From: Hofstenia miamia
Taxonomy: Eukaryota > Xenacoelomorpha > Acoela
Assembly: GCA_004352715.1 (NCBI GenBank)
Contig: SCFE01000073.1
Coordinates: 618,565 to 682,564, forward strand
Length of the DNA stretch: 64,000 nt
Direction: 5' to 3'
Below, in pieces: positions 1-11,163 of the stretch (its first letter is position 1; each line of letters begins with the position of its first letter). The translations under genes were made by a program, and so were the position numbers. The notes under the pieces were generated by a model. That model had not been told where the DNA came from. It ran no database searches and was given only the letters and a program-made list of their open reading frames with translations.

Positions 1-1
1 T

Positions 2-1429
2 TATGATAATTTCGTAAATGACTTTCAATCAAAGATACAAACGATTTCACATTCTGTGCAAGTACTTGCAAATCAAAAATATTTTACGTTGTTATCAAAC
101 GATTGTTGTGGACCAATTTTCAAGTTTTCTTGTTTTCTTAATAAATGTAAATCGGGATTTCATTGTATATGTTTCACAGGTTTAAAGGTAGTCAACATGG
201 ATTTTCTTGACAACAGTTTTGTAACGAGTTGAAGTCAACTGTATGAAGTTGTTAGGTGCTTGATTACTGTAGTGGAGGATAATGAAAAATCTGACAAAGA
301 AAAGTTTTTAGTACGTCAAATTCATTTATTGAATAGTAATATTAAAGATACAACAACAAGTTTCTACGATCAAACTAACGTTATATTAGCGTTTGGATTA
401 TATTCATTAAGTAGACATGCCTATCAATATGTTCTCAATTATTGTTGTTTACCAAGCATTCGTTATTTGAAAAAAAATTATTTGACGTCTATTTGATATT
501 GGAAATGTAGTCTTCTATTCAATTTAAGAGAAACTTGAACTTATTTGAGAAGCCTTTATGTCAATAGATGCTTATTTGAGAAGCCTTTATATCAATAGAT
601 GATCAAGATCAATGAAGTTTTCTATATAAGATTGGGCAGTTAGCTCAATTTATGGCTCCTGTCAAAGCTTCAAATCGTTCAAAATCTTTAACTATGGACA
701 CTTCAAATGCATTAATGCGGAAAAGTAATGGTTTTGTTGTATTGGCCAAACATTTATTACATGCAACTAGAAGTTATCAACACAAATATGTCCTTCTTGG
801 AAAATTTGGTGGAGATACAATTGAAGAATTGTTTGCGCATTTCAGAAGATCTGCAGGTTGCAATTACTATATTTCTGTGCAAAAAATTATTCAAACAAAT
901 CGATTTGATAAAGCGAAGCTATTTTTGCACCTCAATGTAATGCCGCAAGTTTTAGATTGTTCTCACTTTGTGTGATTATGCGTTTGATGCAGAAGAAATT
1001 ACATATATTAACAGTTTGAATCCAAGCTCAATTCAGTTTATCTTAGATAAGGTTACACTCAACGTTCTTGTATATGTTTGTGGCTATATTGTTCGAATTG
1101 ATAAACATGAGTTGTCATCTGTAACAGTTGATATGAGTTCGTATTTGGAGGCTTATTCAAGAGGAAGCTTGCACATTCTTTGTAATAAGTTGGCAATTTT
1201 TTTCTCGTTTTGTGTAATGTTTTTCTAACATTCAATGGGAACTTTGGGGAAACGATTTTGCAGAAAACGCTTAATTAGAGAAATGAAATTAATTGCTTCA
1301 GAACATAAGTTTATGTTTAAATCTCTTAATGGAATTTGTTTGAAAGAATCAAATATATTATTGAACAATTTAACTAAACTCTTCGTAGAGTTTAGAAAAG
1401 ATTCAAAAAAGATTTTGAAGTTCAAATAA
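2..1429 (+). pseudogene. P-element-superfamily (THAP9-like) transposase remnant
   Basis: Decayed transposase in pieces that need frame changes. The frame from base 2 stays open to about 232. The 260-496 piece ends in a segment of the form LPSIRYLKK. The 652-975 piece carries FAHFRRSAGCNYYISVQKI, the conserved block that in P-type/THAP9 transposases reads roughly FxxxRxxxGxNYxxSVxQI. The 968-1228 piece is shifted relative to it and carries VYVCGYIVR, a second signature of these proteins. A basic tail continues at 1235-1429. Stops and shifts separate the pieces, so it cannot encode an active enzyme. No THAP zinc finger and no terminal repeats are visible; the left part runs off the window. The family call rests on motif recognition only. 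Confidence 0.55.
540..601. repeat. 31-bp tandem duplication (2 copies)
   Basis: A 31-base unit beginning CTTATTTGAGAAGCC occurs twice back to back (540-570 and 571-601) with a single G/A difference. It lies inside the transposase remnant and adds to its disruption. Confidence 0.9.
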
Positions 1430-1780
1430 AATTTAAATTTGTAATTTGTGTGTTTTAGTATGCTTTTTATTAAATTCAATGTTGTAAAATAAAACTTTAT
1501 TTCAGTTTTGCTATAAATATTTCTGTATTTCAACAGAAATTAAATTAATCTCAAATAGCAGTTCATGGCCTGTCTCAGTATCGCCTTGATATATATATAT
1601 ATATTTTTTAAAGGCATTGAAAAATTGCATTAACCAAACAAAAAATTAGAGAATAGAAATGCAACATAAAAAGTGTCTTTGTGCAATTGTACCAAAATAA
1701 ATATTTAACACAAAGTTGCATTTCTATGAAAATCTTAAATTGATAATTTATTAGCAAGTTTGACAAAAAAACTTTTTAGA

Positions 1781-3003
1781 ATGGTATTTATTAATTCAAC
1801 TGCTTTCAAGGAGAATGAGGACAAAGGAATTTCTCAAATAGGAAATGAATCATATCAACTATTTACGCAATTTTTTTATGCTTGCATTGTTCTTATTGGA
1901 ATTCCTGGAAATACATCAGTGTTAGCCTTATTTCATGGAAAATTAATGAATCAATCCATAGGACATATCATAATTCTTATGAAATCACTAGCAGTTATGG
2001 ATTTAATCGCATGCACGAGTATGTTGATTTTCAATGTGTTTCCACAATACCTTGCAACGTATATGGAACTACCCATTCTTTGTAATCTTTTTTATAGCTC
2101 GTATATATTTTGGGCTGCGGCCACTGCCTCGGGATATCACATGCTTATGATTGGTATCGAAAGATATATTGGCATCACATATCCTATCTGGCATCGTCAG
2201 AATATAAACAAAAAACACATGTACATTATGTGTGGCATTTCTTATTTCATCGGTTTTGTAGTAGTTAATGCCTATATATGTGTATACTATCAGCATATTG
2301 ATGGCTCGTGCGTTTTCTTAAAAGATGAATTTACAAGAACTTATCGACGAATTGGTGGGATAATTATTCTGTTCTTTATCATGATTATACCCCTTCCTGC
2401 CATTGCCTTCTGTTATTTGAAAATGTATCTTACTATCATAAAAAAAGATGTGGGTGCTGCAAGCAAAGCTGTATTGAAGACATTGATCATGGTAAGTATC
2501 ACCTTTATTAATCGCGTTTCTTTTAATCAGAAAAAAACATAAAACACATGTAAACGTACAGTTTTACTGTATTGAAAAGGACAAGCTTGAATCACGTTAA
2601 AAAATTCATTCATAATATATTGAAATGTATAGCCCCATAATTGTGGATTGTTGCAATATAGTAGTATCTGTTAATATATTTGAATTGGATATAAATACTT
2701 TTGAATATACTTCCTGAATGTCATATAGTTAACTTATTTTCTTAAGCCTGAATTATAAATGTCACAAAAAATTATATTGTTTAGACAATTGTTGCCTATT
2801 TGATTTGTTGGCTACCCAATCAAATTACTTGGTTCTTGTACACCCAAGAATATGATGTGAAGCTTGATAGCCTCTGGTACAACATTAGTGTCATGTTGGT
2901 CTGTCTTAACAGCTGCTTAAACTGCATTATTTATTTCGTAAATATTAAAAACTTTCGAATGGGGATTTTAAAAATGCTAACATGTGGAATAAGAAATTCA
3001 TAG
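1781..3003 (+). CDS. Class A (rhodopsin-like) G-protein-coupled receptor, two exons
   Basis: Seven-pass membrane receptor of about 309 residues, ligand unknown. Exon 1 is 1781-2491, with donor GTAAGT at 2492. Exon 2 is 2785-3003, after acceptor TTTAG, joined in phase 0. Visible marks: TM1 GN pair (GIPGNTSV); TM2 LAVMDL; Cys at the top of TM3 (LPILCNLF) and Cys in extracellular loop 2 (DGSCVF) for the usual disulphide; ERY in place of DRY after TM3; CWLP in TM6; and NCIIYF in place of NPxxY in TM7. Two N-glycosylation sequons (NST, NES) lie in the short N-terminus. The start is the ATG at 1781, directly after TTTTTAG. The cytoplasmic tail is very short. It is probably a peptide or orphan receptor. 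A broken relative lies at 18.7-19.7 kb. Confidence 0.85.
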
Positions 3004-3837
3004 CCTACATTTAGCTACTTCTGGTTCAATATCAATAAACACCTGATTTTCTTCTTCCCCTTTTAAATAGTGACAGCAGCTTTTAGGAACATAAATTTTG
3101 TGTTGTCAATGCTGAATAATTTCATTAGAGGACAGAACAATGAGTTTTCATTTATTCAAATTGTGCCCTAGTATCCTACAATAAACTTTAGTACCTAGAC
3201 GTTACTTGACGTGTGCAGTGAAATAGGATTAAAATCGATTATTCTTAGTTGAACTTCGAGTAACAAAATATGACCGACTTAAATTCAAACATGTTAGCAA
3301 TCACAATACGCGTAATTGAATGAATTATTAACTTAGCAGGTGAACCAGATGTTTGTTTATATAAAGGGAATTAAATGTAAAATCACTTCTAATTTTATTC
3401 AACTATTCTCGAAACTTGTTTTATTTTTATTTCAACAAAATTTGTTTTAGCTTTACAATTTACACTTTGAATACAAGTAAGCAGTGTTGCAATTATCATA
3501 GAACTTTTTTTGAAATGAGAATAGAACTTAGAATAAAATTTTATACCGAAAGATGGCGGAAAATTATGCTTATCTTGATATGTGTATATCATTTTCATAA
3601 ATGCTTTAGGAAAAAATGTAATTGGCAAAGATAAACTGCTATAGCATTTTACCATATGAATAACTGTGGGTTCCCTGCTTAAATTATTGAAATTCGCATC
3701 AATTTTTGATAGAGTTTACAGTAATTTTTTTAATTCGAAAAGGTGTGTTCCAAGGGAAGATCAGAGTAAATTTGTAAAACAAAAATGCAATACACTTGTA
3801 TTCGTCCGATTTGTTACTAGAATTAGATATTTTTGAA

Positions 3838-3937
3838 AAACCGTGCCGTGCCTAATAATATTTTGAAACATTTGCCGTGCCGTGCTTAAAATCGTGTCGT
3901 GCCCCACCGTTCTTCCAAAAACAAGACACGGTTGCAG
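3838..3937. repeat. GTGCC-rich repeat block, probable transposon end
   Basis: CCGTGCCGTGCC recurs with small changes three times in 80 bases (about 3842, 3882 and 3896), in sequence otherwise near 30% GC. It ends near GGTTGCAGCTCTGG, which resembles hAT-type termini. No matching left end was found. Confidence 0.4.
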
Positions 3938-5699
3938 CTCTGGGAAAGATCACTTATAATTTCAGTAGTTAAGTTTCAATTGTGGACTTCTCCGTTATTT
4001 TAATTGCAGATACAAGAACCTTTCTCCGCAAAATTTAGCTGAAATAGATGCTGCACAGCTTGTAAATTGCATATAAAAAATTTATGGAGTAATTCCTAAA
4101 CTTGCGCTAGATTCGAAGATGTTGACGTGTTTATTAAAGTTAAAACTTTCCCATGGATATCTACAATAGAGGATGAATTGATAGGATATTCCAAAATTTA
4201 AGTGTAGACTGTTGTACTAATTTTACCAGGACATTAAAAAGAAAGCATGTTAAATTGGAAAAATTCTATGGAAATAAAATTGAGTGGATTTTACTTTTGA
4301 ACAAGAGATCTTAAGTGTGCTCGAGTTGGTAAATAGTTGATAATCGGACTTGAGGTATCAATGTCAAAATGATTGCTTAGAATTATATGAAATACAATAG
4401 GGTCGAACAATTTGAGATAAATTGAGATCGGAAATGAAGTGTTGATAGTCCATGATAGTAGATACCTGACACAGTCCTTTTAGTGTAACGCTGCTGAAAA
4501 GCTTCTAGGTGATGCAAGTCTTTGCAATTTTCAAACCGTGCTTATGAACCGTACAACAACTTCACAAAAGTTTAGGTCCTATCCTTAAAGTTAGAATCAA
4601 ATGAAATGATTTTGGTAAGTTTTAGAAGCAAAATTCCAGGACAATATTTTTACAAAATAAATTAAGGTTTAAATAAATTTCAAAATATTTAACAATTTTA
4701 GTTCGACCTATAGTAAGATCAGCATTTCAAAAGACATGATTCAGACCAGTGCTTTGAAATTGGGAAATACCATAATATTTTGTGTCTAATATTGGAAAAA
4801 GTTTAAGAAATGGGAACACACATGCAAGAAATTGTTATTATTATATATTATACAGGTGCATATTTAGAATGTAGTTTTAAAATTTTGTACTGTATCTGCA
4901 AATGTATTTTGAATCTCATTACAAGAGATGCAGAAAGCATGTTTTGTTTTTGATTTTCTGCATTCAGTGGCACCGGAGAGAGTATTTAGTGACATATTGC
5001 ATGTATTTTACCTATTGTAACTTGAAATGTACAAACCGTCTTGTCCACAACAGACCTGGAAGTTGTCCGACCAAATAAATTAGGAGAGAACCTAACTATT
5101 TAAACCGTTTTTGCCCTCAGAGGACACTCTTACAATGAATATTGTAGCTATGATTTCAAAATGTTTGATATTTTTAATCCTCTTCTTTTGTACACATATA
5201 GAGTTAAGCTACCAAAAATCCCTAATAAATTAACTTTGAGTTTCCGATTTGCTTAGAATCTTTAAATATTAATTACATTTAACTCTATTTGTGGTAATGT
5301 ACTTTAATCAATTATTACTACTCAGCAAAATACGATTTTCAAAGAATATATGTGATTAATGAGGCCACATCAACGCCATCAATTCCAACATTGCAGTTCT
5401 TTGAAAATCACATGATTGACATGCATAATGTCTGCCTTAGAGGACAGAAATTTCAATGAAACTTTATTGACAAAGGATGTTTTTGAGGAATATTTCTTAT
5501 ACGAAGACCCCTTTGCTAGGTAAAAAGGCAAACGGCAATTCAAATTAATCGTGATTCTTAACACTAGAACAGCGATTACCCCTTGAGAATAAATTACATC
5601 TGCTGTTTCAGATCCAAAAATTATTGAATATATATGAACATAAGAAACCTAGTAGCTAATAAATGTAAACAAGATTTAAATATTTTTTTTAAACAGTCT
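3938..5699. other. No gene seen
   Basis: AT-rich sequence with stops in every frame. The one 61-codon open stretch (5379-5564, minus) has no recognisable motif and no convincing splice sites. Confidence 0.6.
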
Positions 5700-7458
5700 T
5701 TTGAAAACAAAAATAATTGACAAAAATGGAAATTCATTTCTAGTTTTTTTCCACAACAAAAAATTTTTGGAAGTTCCAACTATAAGAAACGAAATAGTGA
5801 AATTATAAAAAACGGAAAATTAATAGCAACTATTTTAAATGAATCATTTATAAAATTAGGAGAATTTAAGTATTGTGAACAAAAAAAAATTCACAATCAA
5901 GAAGAAATGACAATTCATAAGAATTTAAGAGACAAGAAAAATTTATATTTTACTTTTGTAACACTACATCAATTTAAGGAAACATCAAGACATCTAAAAG
6001 TTAACAAGTCTCAGGGACCAAGCAAAACACCAACATGGTTTATAAAAGAAGCAATGAAAATCATAAGTAGAACACTATCTGACATATTAAATCAATGCAT
6101 TAATGAAGGTGCTTATCCAGAGGAATTAAAAATTGCAGGAATAATGCCTACATGTATATACAAAAAGGTGACATTGATGAAACTACTAATTACAGACCAA
6201 TCTCAGTTCTATCAATTGTAAGTAAAATATTCGAAAAAAATTTATATAGCTAAATTAATGAATATTTTGAAAAATATCAAATAATACGATGTTTACAGTT
6301 TGGATTTAGAAAGAATAAGTCTACGAATAATGCATTAATTTTTGTTTTAGACGATTGGAGAAACCACATAGATAAAAGAGATAGTATTTACGTCTTATCA
6401 TTAGATCTATCTAAAGCATTTAATTCAATTGATCATGAAATACCAATTAAAAAATTAAAACATATATACAACTTTAATGAATATGCAACTAAGTTATTAA
6501 CCTCATATTCAACTAATAGACAACAATACGTAAATGTAAACAATGAAATTTCTAATAAACTAATAATTAATAACGGAGTAAGTTCTAGGGCCATTAATAT
6601 TCAATCTTTATGTCAATGACATCAATTTTAATGAAAACATAAAATGTGTGCAATATGCTGATGACACCCTGCTGTATTCAACCAACCATTGTGATTTATT
6701 AAGCGCACGACAAACTGCAATATTGTACTTTGAAAAAAATAAAATAAAATTAAATAATATTTTAGAAGAAGAGACGAAAATTAAATTCTTAGGGATAATC
6801 TTTGACAATAAGTTAACATTTGAACTTGAAGTCAACAAAATAATGCAGAAAATGATACAAGGAATCACACACTAACTAGTATTTTAAAATTCATCCCTAT
6901 AAATTGGAAAATTACTTTAATAAAATCATATATATTGCCTCATTACTTATATTCAGCCTGTTTATTAACAACTCTCAATAAAAGAATGAAGATTAAACTA
7001 GAGAGAGTTTTCAATTGGAGTATCAATACCAAATCAAAGAAGATAACTACTTATTTTCATTAGAATATCTACGAAACTAAGATCTCTAGATATATTTTTC
7101 AAATTGAAGGCAAGGAACCAAATACAAACTAAAATACATTTAAGAACAAATTCTTATAGAAAACTTAAATTTAAGAAAAGTATGATGAAGATACTCATTT
7201 ACAAATTTTTGCATTGATTTATGGAATGAATTACCACCTTAATTTAAAGGAGAAAAATTAATTAAAGACTTTAAAAGAAATGTAAAAATGTATTTAGAAA
7301 CCAAGAAAAATCAACTATTTAAATTACCAAAGAACTCAATCAATTTCAACAACCAAGCTTAGCCGTTGAACCAGAAAAAAACTATTTTTAAAATCTTAAT
7401 AAGTGCTTATCACTTTATTTGTATAGTGATTATATATACAGAGGATTTAAAAAACACA

Positions 7459-7492
<34 letters not shown>
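5700..7492 (+). mobile_element. Non-LTR retrotransposon (LINE) remnant with TTA tail
   Basis: Reverse-transcriptase blocks appear in order across several frames: KSQGPSKTPTWFIKEAM near 6004, KKV followed after a frame change by NYRPISVLS near 6190, FGFRKNKSTNNA near 6303, LSLDLSKAF near 6400, and the palm motif QYADDTLL near 6651. A C-terminal FLGIIFDNKL block lies near 6788. Frameshifts and stops separate the blocks, so the element is dead. It ends in a perfect TTA microsatellite (7461-7492), a usual LINE 3' terminus. No endonuclease domain is visible, so it is 5'-truncated or decayed. Confidence 0.8.
7461..7492 (+). repeat. (TTA)n microsatellite
   Basis: About ten perfect TTA units, at the 3' end of the LINE remnant. 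Confidence 0.95.
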
Positions 7493-7494
<2 letters not shown>

Positions 7495-7919
7495 TAGAAA
7501 CAAAACTATAATGTTTTAGGCAATTTATAAGCTACTTCTACAGTGACTAAACTATTAAATGAGATATTTATACATAATAAAGTCAAATTATTTTTAAGGA
7601 AAGTGTGAATTAGATTAGGCGAACAGCAATAAATGATTCAGCTTTGATAATTCATTAATACGTCAAATGATTTGGGTGATTTTTATTATACATTAGTTAT
7701 TGTACATATTTCGATACAGATATGTGAGCATATATAGTATTGTACACATACATTTGGAAATAGATTGTATTGAAAGATGGGTAATTCTGCTCCCTATTTT
7801 TGCAAAAAACAATTTGACTCAAATAGTTTGTTTTCTGCAAATAAACTACCCAAGTCTTGTACTGGTGCGCCATCCGCAAAGTCAGATGTCGTCATGCTGT
7901 AGACAGAGGCACTAATTAT

Positions 7920-8035
7920 GGATGAAATTGAAAGAGGAGACGATTTTCTGTTCAACAAAGTTTTCAGATTTTAGATATCTTTATTATTTAGGCTAGCTAT
8001 GGGCATTTAATAATTCTTATAGAAACCATTAAAAA
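7920..8035 (+). repeat. Dispersed non-coding repeat, copy 1
   Basis: Shares the landmarks GAAAGAGGAGAC, TTTTCAGATTTTAGATATCT and GAAACCAT with other places in the window (40200-40320 plus; 47200-47290 and 51360-51450 minus). It has no coding potential. The copies are diverged but collinear. Confidence 0.55.
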
Positions 8036-9960
8036 TTGTAAGAAAAGCGTTGGTTGTTTAGGTTCAACGACAACCAAGTGCTTAGACTTTTTTTCATAAC
8101 CAAAATTTTTTAGATGCAGAATACTGCTTATATAAGATTTAAATGCTAAAATTATACCATTGAAAATTTTTGTAGTTCTTTATTATCACTACAAGTGCTT
8201 TCTTTTAAATTTCAAGTTAAGAAAGGACAGGAAAATGAACAGAATTTCTAAAATATAAAAATCTATAATTCAAAAATACAGCAAAGTATAAAAAGAAATA
8301 AATACTTCCTTGTCTTATTTCTACATTTCTACTATATTTTTATGAAGCTTGCAATTTGCAGATCCTTTGAGACGCTGAAATTGGTTAAATATTGAGGTGG
8401 CAAAGCTCTTTAACTTCATTTACCAACAAATCTTTTAATTATTTGGATTTTAGATCAACTAAATAATTGGATGATTATTCCTATGAGCAAATGATGTGAT
8501 CTAACTGTAAATAAAACGCTATTACTTTTGTGTATTTAAGATTTTGCTGTGTCTTTCTTTAAGCACTGTCGTTTATCTATATTTTTCTAGAATCATTCAA
8601 TAAAATATTAGAAATCATTATTTATTTACTAATTTTGCAATGTTTTATTTTCATTCAAAAATCTTTATTAAAACAAAAGCAACAGTTTTATTCTTGTGCA
8701 CGTTTATTTCTAACCAGAAAATTGGACCCAATCAAGTGTGAGAGTAGCCTAAATCTTAGCGATATGAGTGGAAGAAAACGGATATTATTTCATCATTTGA
8801 GGAAGCGTAGGTACAGATTAGGGCATCTGCTTAATCTTATATTAGGCAAGGAGAGGCTGCCAACGTAATATCAATCAATTCTAGCATTTTTGGTGTTAGT
8901 AACGATCATTCGCTATAGACAATATTGCTCCACCTCAATGCAACAGAAAGAAAGTTTTGTAAAAATTGTTTTTCAAGCTTAAAATTTTATATTATTTTTC
9001 AATTTGGCAAATATCCAAAGAACCATCTAATGTGAAATCAACACAACTCTAGTAGACTCGACTCTCCATGGATCAATATACATCAACTTTACACATTATT
9101 TGAAATTAATAATTTACTAAAGATTAATGAATTTCTATATATCATATACATGGATGTACATATTATCCACACACAATCATTATAATAGTGAGATTAGAAT
9201 TTTAGGTTTTCCGACAAGGAAAAACTTAGGGTAGAATTTTCTACCTAAATTTCAAAAATTAAAATTTTTTTACATGTATCCAGTCGGGTGGAACCTCTTC
9301 TACAAACGCAAAAGTTTAGACTGAAATCAAATCTATCCCAAGCAGAATAGATTTGTTATTCAAATTAGTCAATTGATATTTTCAATGACGTAAATGGGAT
9401 TTTTATGGCTTGAATTTAGACTTTTGCAATTTTTTTAGCACTGCTATGCTTCAATTCAAACAAAATAGAATTAGGATTGACGGAAAATTTAGCTTTTTGT
9501 TCACTTGTTTGTACTAAAAAAATCTGAATGTACCTTTTGGACTTGTAATGTTGTCAATAACATTAGCTAATGCTACAATTTCAAATTTCAATTATATCTA
9601 CATTTGCAATGCAATAACAATAGTTTCCCAAATCAATTTGGTCTGATTCAAAAATTTTCTTTACCATAATTTGTTTCTGAGCATTCAGCGTGGTGTTTTG
9701 CTTAACCGAATTTACTAACAGGTTGCAATCAAATACTTTTAAATATTTGGTTGCGAAGGTGTTCTTAAATATAAATGCTGTCAATAGTAAGTACTTTACA
9801 TAATCTTTTAAGTGTAGTCTTGTAGTATTAAAGTTATATATATAAGTGGTTTGGTGTAGATAAATATATTATTGAATTTTAACTTAACATTTTAGGTTTA
9901 CTAAGTGCAAACCATTTCAAATCTAATCAGCAATTTTAATAATAAATTTAGAATATACTA
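8036..9960. other. No gene seen
   Basis: AT-rich with scattered short open frames. One 77-codon stretch (8635-8868, plus) has a basic C-terminal half but no known motif or splice context. I do not call it a gene. Confidence 0.5.
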
Positions 9961-9989
9961 TATATGAACATAATTAGTTTTTTTTAGAT

Positions 9990-10310
9990 ATGAGAGGAAT
10001 TGCGGTGTACTTGGCTGTTGTCTTATTGGTTGCTCGACCTTGTGATTTAACACCAGGTGGCTTGGGTCCGTTTTACGCAGTAGATGAAGATATTATTAAT
10101 TTGCTGAGTAGTTTGCATGTAGGGCTGCTTTGTCCTACCCTCCATATTTTAGGCTATCGAATGCAGGTAGTTGCAGGCATTAACTATTTCGTAAAGGTTG
10201 TTTGCAATGACAAAGTCGTAATTCTTAAAATTTACGAACCGATTTCTGAAAATCCAAAGTTAGTCAAGTACATTACATCTAGTTATAAGGCAATCATTGA
10301 ATCATTTTAA
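9990..10310 (+). CDS. Secreted stefin/cystatin-type cysteine-protease inhibitor
   Basis: Single-exon frame of 106 codons. Cystatins block papain-like cysteine proteases by inserting an N-terminal glycine segment and a QxVxG hairpin into the active-site cleft. Here PGGL (residues about 22-25) matches the stefin N-terminal segment. QVVAGINYFVKV (about 59-70) is an exact QVVAG hairpin with the usual following strand, and LKIYEPISENPKL (about 80-92) matches the stefin second-hairpin region. Residues 1-20 form a hydrophobic segment after Met-Arg that looks like a signal peptide, which is unusual for stefins because they are normally cytosolic. There are few cysteines (18, 47, 72), so no standard type-2 cystatin disulphide pair. 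The acceptor TTTTTTTTAG ends at 9987, two bases before the ATG. Neighbours are non-coding. Confidence 0.85.
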   Translation: MRGIAVYLAVVLLVARPCDLTPGGLGPFYAVDEDIINLLSSLHVGLLCPTLHILGYRMQVVAGINYFVKVVCNDKVVILKIYEPISENPKLVKYITSSYKAIIESF

Positions 10311-11163
10311 ATTCAAGAATAATTTTCAAATTGTTTTAATTGGTGCTAACAATTATTATTGGCGTTGTATTTAATATTGAATGAAATTTTTGCAGTCTTT
10401 TCGAACTTAAGCATTTTTGGGAAAAATTTAATGAATGTCGTTCGAACATTAGAAACTGATATGCTAGTCCACATGTTTGTAAGTTGCTTTAAATTAAAAT
10501 ATTGTGGCTTTTTGTTGCCTTAAACACAATTTGGCCTAAGATTTGCTTAAAGATGGATGCCTAATATTTTCCAAATGCCATTATTTAATAATATATTTAA
10601 ATTTGTTTTTCTGTACTACTTTTGATGTTTAAAGTATTTGTTAGCTTCCCAAAATTAATGTTCCAAAGGCGAAAGCTACATTACGTATAAACAGAAATAT
10701 TCTTATTGTAGACACTTGAAACCAAGATAACCTCATTTGAGAGGGAAATTTACCGATATTAATGTTCTGTGGAATACTGTTCACCTGGTTCTTATAACGT
10801 AAATTTCATGCTATCAATTTTAAGTGTGACTGAAATATTCCATGCAGAGCTTAAAATATAATTTATATAATCTAAATTTTGCTTGTATTTGAATATCTAG
10901 CTGATAGTGAATATCGAGCTGCAGTCAGAACAACCCCAATTTTAACTGTATATTGAAAATATTTGTTCTAGTTATCATGATTTTGTCTAAATGTTTATTT
11001 TTGGCATTTAACCGGTCTAATATAACCCATGATATTGAGCAGACAGTAAAACACTGAATAGTTAACCGCTGCGTAGAGATTTGTGTTGGCCACTTTCAGA
11101 AAATTGTTAATATAATTAAAGAAAAAATGAACTTCAATAGTGGTTTAAAGCTTACACGTTTCA
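10311..11163. other. No gene seen
   Basis: AT-rich sequence without open frames of note on either strand. Confidence 0.6.
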
